A DNA stretch of 64,000 bases from Desmodesmus armatus (Eukaryota; Chlorophyta; Chlorophyceae; Sphaeropleales; Scenedesmaceae): assembly GCA_007449985.2 (NCBI GenBank), contig VIIQ02000621.1, positions 248,001-312,000 of the forward strand, in the 5' to 3' direction. Under the pieces are notes generated by a model. The model was not told where the DNA came from. It ran no database searches and saw only the letters and a list, made by a program, of their open reading frames with translations. A program made the position numbers and the translations under genes. Positions 1 to 11,091 of this stretch are shown here, piece by piece (positions within the stretch are counted from its first letter, which is position 1; each line of letters opens with the position of its first letter).

Positions 1-117
1 CTGCAGGAGTCTGTGTGTGTTGCACACAACCTGCTGGCAGCAGCCTCCCTGACACAGCAAGACGCTCTCTCAGACCAGGCTGGTCATTGCAGCAGGGCTG
101 CTGTGTAGGCCCAGATG

Positions 118-243
118 CTACCAAATGAAAGGTAGACCTGAGGGAGTGCAGGCAGCATATGCCTCGTACTGGGCGCCAAAGAAGCGCCGGAGTGTCCAGT
201 CCTCATAAGCCACTCGCCGACTAAAGAACCTCCAGGACTGCAA

Positions 244-313
<70 letters not shown>

Positions 314-2026
314 GCAGCAGCAGCACAGGGCGCAGCCTGGGTCACGGGTACTGCGAAGGTTGTGTCGGACGCTTCAATCTGCTCGCCTGCTTGGTGGAAT
401 CCTGATGCAGAGACTGCTTAGTGTTTGCGGCCGGTCCAGGCAGGCAAGCATCTGGTCCAAGATGCGAACGGGCCTGCTGGCTGTTGGTTATGGCTGGGGG
501 CTAAGCACACAAGGCTGGTGCAGATGCTGCACGTACTGTGCGCTGCTTGTAACACATATAGCGCCACTGTGACAATGCTACGTCCAAGGTGCATCACCAT
601 CTATTTAGTGCCGCAGTTGACGAAGCATGCCGACGCAGCCTCACACAGTGCCTTCAATGCAATCAGTGCGACTCACCACAAATGCAAAAACCACAGTGCA
701 CACTGGGTTGACCAGCAGTAGCTGGGTGGCCACGCTCCAGATGAACCAGCCCATGTAGCCTGGATGCCGCACAAACCTGCTCAAATCAGACACACCAACA
801 GCAGCACACCAACCGCAGTGCAGCACCTGTTTTCAGTAACATCAACGGCCAACCGGCCTACACCTGCATGCACTGCAAGGGCCCTGCACCTCGACGGCTT
901 TCGTTTGGCACACACTGCACACACACATCATGGGCCTGCTCGACAGGTTGGTGCGCAATGTGTGTTGCCACAAGGCCCAGCAAGCTGCTGCAGGTGCACG
1001 TGGCCCTAAACCCTAAACCCTAACCCCCCCCAAAAAAACTTGAACCCCAAACCCCGGGCGCTCGCATGTAATAGTCTTGCATGGGCGATGACAGACACAT
1101 GCAAGAGCATCTGCTGCCTCGGGCAGGGTGGTACCTACCTGTAGATTCCAGTGGTGACTAGCTGGTGCTGCGGTCGCTTGGTATGCTGGATGTCGTGTGT
1201 GAAATTGCTGGCTGCTGTCACCTGCATATCAACATGAATGGTGCTGGGGAAAGAGAGTGAGGACAGAAAGGCACACTTACACGGCAGCTAGCACTGCCTT
1301 GCCAGGTGCCTACAGGACCAGGGCCAGCACGAGTTTGATGCTGGCTTTCCCAATAAGATGGGCGCAAGAGCCTGGTACAGCAGGCGTCTAGTCAAAACAG
1401 CAGCAGGTGAGCATGTCTGTGAGCGTCAGCACAGCAGCACCAGATGCTGCCTCACCCCATTGACCGCAGAGCACTGCTGTATGCTTGTGCACCTGCAACC
1501 AAACGACCTGCTCCCAGCTCTACTAGATGCAAGTCATCACACAACATGCACTTCATGGTTGTAACTCATGTGTTTAACAACCTTTGCCCCACTGGCAGCT
1601 GCACTCACCATTGCCACCTTCCTTATGCATTCACCCAGCACAATCAAGGCCAGGCCAACCTGTGACACCCACTGCGCCTGCTTCAGCTGTGGGCAGAATC
1701 GAGACTCCAGAAGGAACTCTCCCACACCAGCTGACATCGCGGCAGCATAAGGCCAGCTGAACAACAGAGCTGTGTGTTGACAGAAACCAAGCAGGCACAG
1801 AGGTTGTTCAGGGTTCAACGTTATCCAATCGGGGGATGCGCCAGCCTGTCAAGAGCTCAAGGAGCATGTCCATGGTGCCTGGACACCTGACTCAGATGTG
1901 TGACAGTCACCTGCACTTACATTTGCTGGACAATTGGTCTCTCATGTACATGGCAGCCAAAGCAAACTCTGACAGATGGAAGCAGACCAGCACGACAGCA
2001 AAAAGTCCCAGCTGGCCCAACATCAT
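118..2026 (-). CDS. ICMT: Isoprenylcysteine carboxyl methyltransferase (ICMT/STE14 family)
   Basis: ICMT methylates the C-terminal prenylated cysteine of CaaX proteins in the ER membrane. Five exons join in phase: 1921-2026, 1609-1769, 1139-1221, 677-776 and 118-237, giving about 189 residues, close to the plant length of about 197. The family signature RHPGYMGWFIWS is at the start of exon 4, followed by a hydrophobic NPVCTVVFAFVV segment and the conserved C-terminal block WRFF..R..YE..LRRFFG.QYE.Y....PSGLPF. Upstream are FHLSEF and LGECIRKVA, also typical. The start is the ATG ATG pair at 2026-2021; an in-frame GTG lies further upstream, so the N-terminus is less certain. Introns have GTAAGT/GTGAGT donors. 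The last intron ends in a long CTG tract beside its acceptor, and the intron between exons 3 and 4 holds telomere-like repeats. It is divergent from the exonuclease at 2342. Confidence 0.9.
245..323. repeat. (CAG)n trinucleotide tract in ICMT intron
   Basis: About 21 uninterrupted CAG/GCA units (245-308), one AA interruption, then about five more. On the coding (minus) strand it reads (CTG)n and ends only a few bases before the exon 5 acceptor (exon starts at 237). Poly-Ala or poly-Leu frames across it are not real coding sequence. Confidence 0.95.
1004..1026. repeat. Interstitial telomere-like repeat (CCCTAAA)
   Basis: Two perfect CCCTAAA units plus CCCTAA run into a C8 tract, then degenerate A/C-rich sequence to about 1055. 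This is the Arabidopsis-type telomere motif. It sits inside the ICMT intron between exons 3 and 4, so it is interstitial, not a chromosome end. Confidence 0.85.
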
Positions 2027-2341
2027 GTTGATGACTTCACAAGTACACTTGGGGCTGAATGAAGTCTTTTCAATCGGAAATAGCGGTGCTGGCACTCGTC
2101 AAAGCCCCGGCCAATGCCCTGACCAATCATGCACAGCAGATCACTATCAGCAGGGCTCAAGGGTTTCAACAGGATAACCTGGCACATGCGGAAGGTTGCA
2201 GTAGCTGGGTTTGCTGATACTGCTCATTGTTATCGCCGTTTCAACAGCGGCCAGCAGCCAGCAGCTGACTCTCCGTGGTTTTCACCACGACAGCTCGCCT
2301 TCCAGCAAGCTCAGTTCTGTTTCTCAGGGCAAACAGGCCAG

Positions 2342-3202
2342 ATGTATCAACAACCTCAACAACAGTATCAGCAGCAGCAGTTTGGGCCCGCACAGTACTA
2401 CTCTATAGACGTTGAGTGCGTGGCAACTGGGACTGATCACAACAGCAGAGCTGTGGGCCAGATCGCGCTGGTGGACCAGTATGAGCAGGTAAAAGTAATA
2501 TGCTGTATTGTTGTGATACTTTACAGACTTCTTCTGGGTTGGGGGCGGCCCCAGGCCTTTCAGCAGCTGTGCAGCAGCCGCTGCTGCTGCTGGTGCTGCT
2601 TTGCAGCATGTTCCTGTCTCTGACACCTCTGCTTTGCGCCTCCCACGCCACAGGTGATACTCGACCTGCTGGTGAAGCCCGACAAGCCAGTGGTGTCATA
2701 CCTGACAGCCCTTACAGGCCTCACTGCAGAGTTGATAGACAGCAAAGGCCTGTCTCTGGCAGCTGCAGTGCAGCAGCTCAAGACATGCCTCCCCAAGTCA
2801 GCCATCCTGGTCGGCCAGAACATCCTGCAGGACGTGCAGTGGCTGGGTCTACGTGAGGGCGTCGATTTCCAGTCCTGCATGGATTTGGCAGGCCTGTACC
2901 GCGTGTGGAACCCCAAGTACAACAGCTGGACAGTGTTCGGTCAAGACCATGTTGCTACGGTACTGCTGGGCTGGGACCTGGCCAACATGTCACACAACGC
3001 TGCGTTTGATGCTCTGAAAAGCATCAAGCTGTTCAACCTGTACCAGCAGATGCAGCAGCAGCAGGAGCGCTGGCAGCAGGCGCAGCAGGCGCTGCTGGAA
3101 GCGAAGCCCACGCTGTCGTTTGCGAAGCAGAACCCCACATATGAAGGGGTCTGCATGGGCAACAGGCGCAGCTGCACGTGCGGCGCCCCCTTTTTCAGTT
3201 AG
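2342..3202 (+). CDS. DEDDh-type RNA exonuclease (REXO4/ISG20-like)
   Basis: Predicted 3'-5' exoribonuclease. Two exons, 2342-2488 and 2654-3202, join in phase 0 (donor GTAAAAG, acceptor CCACAG). Motif ExoI is SIDVE (catalytic Asp and Glu) at the start of the domain. ExoII is VGQNILQDVQWL with its Asp. ExoIII is SHNAAFDAL, where His four residues before Asp places it in the DEDDh subgroup. VVSYLTALTGLT is the substrate-side loop typical of REXO4-like enzymes. A Gln-rich linker (QQMQQQQERWQQAQQ) follows the catalytic domain, and the protein ends in a short Cys-containing tail. The N-terminus is uncertain: the same frame stays open upstream to an ATG at 2129, adding about 71 residues of low complexity. 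I chose 2342 because domain-like sequence begins just after it. Exact substrate (rRNA, small RNA) is not shown. Confidence 0.8.
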
Positions 3203-4534
3203 AGAGCAGCAGCAGCAGTCGTGGCTGACTGCTGCAGCAGCTGCTGAAGGTTGTGGATGGTGTTGTGGCTGCTTGCAATCATCATCGCTGTTGGTGTCAT
3301 GAGGTCTGGACGGTGCAAGAACTGTTCATGTTGACAGCAGATAGGACTTGACGTGTAGGTGTAGTCAGGCAGGCTGACTGGGTGCCTGGAGAGGAGGTGA
3401 CCCTGACATTTGACCAGTAGCAGTTGTGTGGGTGTATGGGTGCATGGGACTCCAAGGTTGCACAGGGTGCTGGTATGCATCGTCATGTTTGTTGTGGTAG
3501 AAGAGCGTGTCATAGAGACAGTGTGGTGTTGGACGTAGCTGATGAGTTGCTGCTGTTTGTTTGTGTTCCCACGCTGGTGCAGCACGCATGTAGCTGTGCA
3601 GTGAGGGCCCTCAGGCTCAGTGTTGGGACCACGGTCCTGAACCATGCTCTGAAGCTGTTGTGTGCAGTGATTTTCAGCAGCCAGTTGCTGCATCGAGTGT
3701 GGTTGTTCACGTGGTTGTGCACTCCCGTACACAGGGAATCGGTTCCTTCTCTGAGGAGGAGGCCCGTGGCTGGCTCCCTCTGTACTGATTGGCCCTTGGC
3801 AAGCACATGGTTGACGGGTAGTTTACCTAGCTGATGGGTGGTGTCCTCCCTTGTCTCACGATGGCATGGTGGAGCGCGTTTGCAGGATCCTCAGGGTTGC
3901 GTGTCTGTGCTGGCAGCTTGATCCTGCCGCACCATGAGTTGGGTTTCTAGGATACATTGTGGTTTACAAAGTGTTGGGCTTGGGTTGTGCTACCGGCTAC
4001 TGCGTGCCGATGGAGTTTGTCAATTACCGGTTATTGTTGTCCAGTATGCGGTGATGTACAACCAGGGGTCGTAAGTGTAAGGCCCTTGGTAACCCTGTGA
4101 TTGCAGCAGGCTGGGGTGGAGGTGGCAACTGCGGTCGTGCAGTGGCGTGGTCGCTGTCTAATTGTCATCTATGGAATCAATGGGCAATTAACACACATAC
4201 ATCCTCCTAGGTTTGCTTCAGGTTGAGGCAGGCATCTGTGGGACACCTGATCATGACTGATGTACTGCTGTACTTGGTATCAGAGCTGTCGGTGCGCAAA
4301 AACTATGCCGATTTCCTCCAAACATCACAGTCCACCGTGACTTGGTTGTTCGTGCTCAAACTTCCTCGTCGACATCCCTGTTCCAATTTTCCGGCACCGT
4401 GCACACGTGTTTCTTGGCATTGATCAGGCATATCAGCTGATTCACACTCTCGTTGTCTCTGAAGTTCTCAGTTGGCTGCGGATCGTGACGCGCTATAGCC
4501 TTGTCCGTCAGAAAGCAGTTGTTTGATCTGCAGT
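3203..4534. other. Intergenic region
   Basis: About 1.3 kb between the exonuclease stop and the USP start. It holds (CAG)-rich sequence just after the stop (3205-3250) and GT-rich stretches typical of algal 3' UTRs. No open frame here has recognisable domains. A USP promoter presumably lies in 4150-4530 but I see no clear element. Confidence 0.5.
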
Positions 4535-5495
4535 ATGGACAGCAGCACATCTGACAGAGTTCTTGTGGTCGCTGTTGATGACTCGGAAGACTCCCAGAAA
4601 GCCTTCAACTGGGCCATAAGCAACATCTACCGGAAGGAGACCAGCTGCACATCGTGCATGTCGTGCCCAGGCTGGCATTTGCAGCACAGTATGGAGTGCC
4701 TCCTGTCGACTTTGTGCCAGCAGCAGAGAGCAACACCTACGAGACGGCTGTGCAACGTGCAGAGCAGTTCATCATAGACAGATTCGTCAAGGCAATGCCG
4801 CCCAGTGTCAGGGCACCTGTGGTCCACATCATCAAGGTGCGACAGTACAAATTGCGTGATGTGCCCTGTCTCTTTTGTGTGTGCCCTGTCCAACGAGTAA
4901 GCTGCCTTGCGTCTTGTAGTGCTAGTCGGGGTTGTCAACAGCAACTTTGTCAACATAAACAGCGATTGGCGCACACTCATAGTTGAGAAGAAGCACTAGG
5001 TGTGTATATAGCCTCAGCTGCCACTGGCTTGGTGCTTGGTGCTGGCAGTAAGACATGACAGTGCAGCTGTATGCTGATAGTAGCAAGCAGCAGGACGACT
5101 GTGCACAGTATCATACCCCTACCCTGATGGTTGTGGTCCCCGTTGGCCTCCAGGTGCTGCGCACAGTTATGGCTCCTTGCAAAACAGCATCAATCTCCAC
5201 ACTTGGAACCTGTTTGTGATGCCATGGGCCATCATCCGACGTCTCCATCTCTTTTTGTCATCCATGTTTACCTGCCTATGCACCCTCATTCCACTGTGCT
5301 CCTGTGCTGCAGTCTGAGGTTGACACTGAGAGTGTTGGCCATGTGCTGTGCAAGAAGGCAGAGGAGTTGGAAGCAGTCGCGATTGTCATGGCCAGCCACA
5401 ACAAGGGCAGGATGGCAGAGTTTTTCCTGGGCAGCGTCACAAACTACTGCACACACCACAGCCACAGGCCCGTTGTCATTGTGCCGTCAAAGTGA
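4535..5495 (+). CDS. Universal stress protein (USP/UspA family), frame interrupted
   Basis: Two exons, 4535-4836 and 5313-5495. Exon 1 opens with RVLVVAVDDSEDSQKAFNWA, the USP beta1/alpha1 signature. It continues as LHIVHVVP (beta2) and ends in the beta3 segment; exon 2 carries VAIVMASHNKG..AEFFLGSVTNYCTHHSHRPVVIVP, the C-terminal nucleotide-loop region (the usual GxxGxxxxxxxxxGS pattern is only partly kept). Exon 1 cannot be read in one frame: at about 4636-4640 (AAGGAGACC) the frame must shift by one base to go from IYRK into DQLHIVHV. The exon is 302 bases, one short of the length needed for the phase-0 junction. One extra G in that run would restore everything, so a sequencing indel is the simplest cause; a mildly damaged gene is possible. 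About 160 residues, a single-domain USP. Confidence 0.75.
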
Positions 5496-6814
5496 GAGTG
5501 GGGAGCCAGCCGTGCAAGGGCTGCAGCGGGTCAGCACAGCTGGGGACAACAGCTGGGCTGTCTTGCGGCTTTTGCAGAAGGACCTTGGTTCAAGAGCAGC
5601 AGCAGCAGCAGCAGCAGGCGTGGCAGCAGCAGCAGCAGCAGCTGTGGCAGGAGCAGTGTTGTCCTGAGCAGCCACCCTGATGGTGTGGTGGCAGTGGCAG
5701 CAGTTGCAACAGGGGCACCCTCGATTGCGGACCAGGGCTTGCGCGTGTGTCCTCTTGCTGGGACATTGTCGTTCTGTTCAGTGCTGTGCTGTGCTATGAT
5801 GTGATGTGGTGTGGTGTAATTTGTGTGGTGAAGTGTGTGTGGTGTGGTGTCTTTGGTTTGGGGGCTGAAGACAGGCGGCAGTGATGTGACCGTCACTGGG
5901 TTAGCATTGATCAAGGACAGCATGGTGAGCTTACTGATGTCTTCGTTTGTTTGCTTGGGTTGTGGGGCTGTGTACAGTCTATTGTGATTTCACTTAGAGT
6001 GTGGTTGGCTGGTCTGTTACATCCTGCCTGCCTCTCTCATTGCCTAGCACGTCGCAAAGGGAGTGCCTTCACAACTGGCACACGGGTTGTTGGGTTGATG
6101 CTGGGGCGTGTTGTTGGAAGCAGCCGCACTGGCTGGAGCATTGCTGTAGAGTCAGTAGCCTGTTGCAACACAGCAGTGCTTACCTCGTGTAGAACTGCCA
6201 GTTCTACCAGTTCTATCAGTTGTACCCAGTGGGTCTGCTGTGTCCCAGAGCATCTGTATCAGGTGATATGTGATGGGTTTCAACTCCAGCAGTTTGCAGG
6301 TGCTGCAGTCTGTGGGTGGGTGTGGCACCACTGGCGCAATAGCACAGGGCAGTGGGTGCGCATCCAACCAACTGACCAGTGCAGGAAAGCACTTCCAGAT
6401 CCTGCAATATGCAGCTCACATGTGTGGAGGGACACCAGCAAGTGGTGACCACGTGGTGACCAACATCCCTCCCTCACCTTGCAGGGACGTTTTCAGCACC
6501 ACAGTGGACAAATGGCAATCGCGCTTTAGGACAACCTGTGCATCGTTCAGCTGCGAAGGCCAGGCACGGTCCTGTATCGCCCAACGTAACTTCTTCCCGC
6601 CCGCCAACAGTTGTTGCAACTCACCATGATACAATGCAAACATGCATAACAATCAAATCAACAAATCCAAACATCTTCTTATCGGAGGTGCTTCGAAGCA
6701 GCAGCGTCACACAATCCCTGGACAAAGCGCGGGTGGTCTGCTGTTCACTCATAGGACGGTCGCAAGCACCCTGGAGTGATGAACAATACTTCACTGTAGT
6801 CTCAAGGAAACACA
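5496..6814. other. Intergenic region with CAG and GT-rich tracts
   Basis: Contains CAG clusters at 5598-5645 and a GT/TGTGG-rich stretch at 5765-5860. Several antisense and sense frames open only because of the triplet repeats. No gene recognised. Confidence 0.5.
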
Positions 6815-9800
6815 ATGGGCAGCAAGACGCGTCCATTATGGAAGTGGTGCCTGCTGCTGGTGCTGCTGAGCAGCTGCACAGGTGAGGAGAACAGTGGTGA
6901 GGCTCAGTGGTGCTGCATGCAGACAGCATGATGCACACATACCTTTCACACGTTTGTTATTTTTCTGTAGCGTCATACAGCAGACATAAATGTTTATGGC
7001 AGCTGCTTGCCACATACAAGGGTAGATGGGAGGAGGGGGGGGGTGCAGGGCACAAGCAGCCTCAGGTCGGGTGGTGGCTTCCTGGTCAGACGACTTAGAC
7101 CCACGAACAGACACCATCACAGAAGGCTGATATTCCATAACATGTGGCATGCATGCTATGCTACTCACAGCTGTTAGCCAGCAGTGCAGGCAGCTGTTCA
7201 GTTACTACTACTACTTTACTGGGGGAAGGGCCTTGCCAACCCCGTCGCAGCACACTATGCAGTGCCCAGCGAGCCAATCTAGGCTCATGCGACAGTAACA
7301 TCCCTGGTGTATGCCCTCTGCAGGTGGCTTGCAAGCACGCTCACTGCTTGAAGACACAGCTCAACCAGCAGCTGCAGCACCAGCTGCCACCTTGCCCAGC
7401 AGCAGCAGCGCCAACGGCACATCCCCAGCAGCAGCACCCCCACAAGAGGAACCAGTGGATGTGGGAACCGCCATCAGCAAGCTGCTGAAAAACCAGTTCA
7501 AGAATGTTACGTTGAAGGACCTCCCGATCAAGGAGATGCTCTTTCGGCACAACAATCACACGAAGCAGAACTTCACAATGCCAAAGCTGGAGGACTTCAT
7601 ACCGAAGAACTTTAGTATGAAGGCAGCTATGCAGAATTTGGTGAACAACATCACCAATGGCATGACAGCAGTGGAGTTTGCTAAGGCCCTCATGACTGGG
7701 ACTATCAGTTCTAACACAGCTGACACCAATACCCGGATATCGGCCTCTCAGACGTGCAGTCAGGAGCCATTAACATAAACCCCTTTGTAGACGGAGCCGC
7801 CCTCTCCAACGCCCTTACCCTAGCAGGCAGAGATGCGACGGCAAACTCCAAGGGAATGGTGTTTGGTATGGTGGGCACGGGCAGGTCCTCTAGTCAGGCT
7901 ACAGCACTAGGTGTGACTAATGCTAAAGCCAGCACGGACACTTTCACCATCAACGGCGGTGGCTTGAATCAGAATTCCATGAGCAGCAACTTGGCAGCTA
8001 CACCCATGGGCCGTGCAGACACCAGTGTGCGCTCAGCAGCGTTCAACATCATTGGACATACAGCCACGGGCGGCCTCACCACAGCCTTTGGGAAGAAGGG
8101 GGCAGCATCTGCAGGACTGGGCGCTGGAATGACAGGTATGCAGGTGGATGCAGCAGTCTGAAGGGCAGCATATTGAGCAGTTTGATGTGTTATTGTTGTG
8201 AAGAGTAATACAGAAGTGTGGTTCAGTTGGTGGATTGTTTGCAGCAAGCGCAGCAGTGGGCAGCAGCAGGAACGGCAGCAGTGGCAGCACTAGCAGCTGC
8301 AGCAGCTTGCACAAGCAGACACAGAGTCCCTTGCCAGCACGCAAACTAACGAACATCATGGTGCATTGTGTGACTGGTTGATTAGGTTTTGCACACAGCC
8401 ACTCACCCATGGCACACACATCCCCAAGCATACCAAGCATGACCCATGCCTCACCTCCTGCTGAGCAGTTATACTGCTGTTCTGCTGCACTGCTGCACTG
8501 CTTCCCTCTCGCAGGGCTGGGCGAGTCCTATAGCTCCCAGTTTGCTGACAGCATATCAGCAGGAGACACCAACAGCAACGTGGGAGTCATCGCTGGTACA
8601 CTGGCAGGAGCAGCAAAGGCCACAGTTGGGTCTGTGTCTATCAGCAGCAAGAAGTCAGCACAGTCACAGTCGCTCAGCACATCCAAGTCAGGTGCGTGAA
8701 CATCACATAGGTCCTTCATCACTGTTGCTGTCAGTGGTTCAGGGTCTGAGCAGGCAATGAGGCTCAAGTCATGCTGGCGTCCCTTGCCAAACTGCATCCT
8801 ACAGGGGCACAGACATTTGCTTGCTGTGTGGGGTGTGGTGCTTGGCTGCTCAACAGGGTTGCAGTGCGAGTGAATTCCCAACAGCAGCACAATGCGGCTT
8901 GGGGGTCTTGTGCAGTTAGTGGTTCGAGCGCATGCGCGGGCTGCACACGATGTACCCACAGACATGCAGTCTTGCATTACATCATTGACCGTCCTGTCTG
9001 AACGCAACTCATGTTTTGACACATTGCCACCACTCCCGCCCTTGCTGACTGACTGCACCTTCACCTTCACCTTCATTTTCACCTTCCCCTGTCCCTGCAG
9101 CTCTGGGCTCAGCCACATCCAAGACCGCCAGCCTCAGCACAGCTGCACAAAACGCCACCAGCCACGTCAGCAGCAGAGCCAGCACCGGAGTCGGCAACGT
9201 CGATGCCATCTCCAGCACGACATCCACCGGCATGAATGCCAAGTCCAGCGCAGACAGTACAAGCACGAGCCAAGCTGGCGCCGCCAACTCCCGCTCTCAC
9301 TCCAAGTCCCTGGGAGTGACGTCCGCAGAGGCGTCATCAACTGCCAGCTCTCATCCTTTTGTCAGCGGCATCAGGGACACGCCAATCTTATGGACGCAGC
9401 GCCGGCGGCCATCCACGACATGGACCACCAGCAGGAGCAGTAGCAGTACCGCAAGGGTGGCTACAGCCAGCAGCTCTTGGAACACGCTGTCCCGCTTCAT
9501 TCCCGCCTTTTTACAGCACACAGGGACCAACCCAGGCGGCGGCAGGGCCACTACGGCACCTTTGCTGACAGAGGCATTAGTCAGCAGTGCCGCTCTCAAA
9601 GCTCTCCTTCCTGCAGTGCCCAAGATTCACCCACAGCTGCCGACTTTCAACCAGTCCATCGTGATCAATAACACCGCGGAGGCCTGCAACGAGACGCTCA
9701 TCAACGTCAACAGGACCGCAGACATGCCGCGGCTGTCCTGCAATGCCACCAACAACGGCACGAACCTCACCCTACCCAACAAGATGGATCCCGGATCTAC

Positions 9801-10290
9801 AGGCCTCCCTGGCATTGGGTTTTTCAAAAACCTGCAGGACATGAACACCAAGTTCATGGCCGATACAGGTGACAGCAAAAACACGAGTAAGGTTGCCAAG
9901 GCTGGTCTCATGGCTTCCCAGATTCCTGGCGGGAAGACAGCCAGCAAGGCATCGGCCTCAGATCCCTTCGCCGCCTGGACCAGGAGCAATCAAGGGGTGT
10001 TGGGGGATCAGAGGCCGCGCGACAAGGTGTCAGTTATGGCATGGGAGTCAAAGAAGGCAGCTCTAGCAGGGCCACAGGCTGGAAAGAAGCGGTTTACAGC
10101 ACCGATAGGACCGCAAAAGCCGCCAAGCTTACAAGCCAGCAGCAGCAGTGGCAGCAGCAGTGAGGGTGGTGAAGGACAGGTGTCCAGCCAAGCTGCAAGC
10201 CAGAAGAAGTGGCAGGGGCCGCAGCGGAGGCCTGAGCCGCAAGGGGAGCAGCAGTTGCCGGTTACACAGGCACAGCAGCAGAGACACTGA
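6815..10290 (+). CDS. Secreted Ser/Ala/Thr-rich glycoprotein of unknown family
   Basis: I do not recognise the family. Four exons: 6815-6881, 7324-8135, 8515-8691 and 9101-10290; all internal junctions are phase 1. Exon 1 encodes a signal peptide (basic MGSKTRPLWKW, then a Leu-rich core ending LLSSCTG). The body is Ser/Ala/Thr/Gly-rich with many N-glycosylation sequons (for example NVT, NHT, NFT, NIT near 7500-7680, and NNT, NET, NRT, NAT, NGT, NLT at 9660-9775). The last exon ends in a basic, Gln/Ser-rich tail. This suggests an extracellular matrix or wall protein (inference). One frame break lies near 7733 (ACCCGG): the frame carrying NITNGMTAVEFAKAL must shift by one base to join DIGLSDVQSGAININPF. 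One extra C there gives DTNTPDIG and fits the exon phases, so a homopolymer undercall is likely. Confidence 0.65.
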
Positions 10291-11091
10291 TGACTGTTTG
10301 GCATGCGTGCGGCGCCTGATTTTTGTTGTATGATCTCTGTGACCCTGTTAGCCGGCTGTGCTTAGGGGCACAGTTGGAACCAGCAGCAGTGGTCTCCCTT
10401 GAAGCGGTTGCTGCTGTGTATATATGTGTATGTGTTCTTTGGTGCTGTGCTTTGCGCATGGTGCAGCCAGAACAAGGATTCATTGTTGAGAAGCTGGCAT
10501 CCTTGGCAGGAGTGGTGCTGTAGGGGTATGTATACCTGCTGCTGTGGATAGGTAGATGTCCTAGTCTGGCACCCATTTGGTGCATAGGGCTCAGATATTT
10601 GCAAACTGGTCAATTTGATTTAGTACATGATTCGCCGAATCCACGTGGATGTGCTGGTGGGTGTAAGCTGGTTTGTTCATGCACCTGGTAGTGGTGTGTG
10701 GTGTGTATGTGCATGCGCACAGGCAGGCTGTGGAAACCTGCTTTGTCATCCGGTTACAAAGCAAGCACCTGATGAGTGTAGGTTCCTTGCTTTATAATGC
10801 CAAGACTTGAGTGACCCTCCCCCCGGCAGGCACAGCCTGGGTGTCGGTTGGTGAAAGCACCAGTTGCAGCTAAACCCAGCCGATTTTCAGAGGTGTCGAT
10901 TGCAGCAGCAAGAAAGCTGGGAGCTTTAGTTTGAGGTATTCTGTGTGCAGTGTGCTTCTCTGGCAGGCTGCTTTAGTGCAGCAAAGGCAGTATCAGCTGC
11001 CTTCCACCAGCAGGAGGCTGCTTCAATGCAGTCGCTGGGTTGGATGCTTCCCGGATGTTGTTCAAATGTATATTCACGAAAAGGCATCAAC
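10291..11091. other. Intergenic region
   Basis: About 800 bases between two same-strand genes. GT-rich 3'-flanking sequence (10400-10450, 10690-10720), no recognisable gene or RNA. The promoter of the 11092 gene must lie in its right part; I see no clear element. Confidence 0.5.

Noticed and set aside
118..345. Poly-Ala and poly-Leu proteins over the CAG tract
   Set aside because: Artefact of reading a triplet repeat; the tract is in an ICMT intron.
1004..1055. Chromosome end
   Set aside because: Only two to three units and genes continue on both sides.
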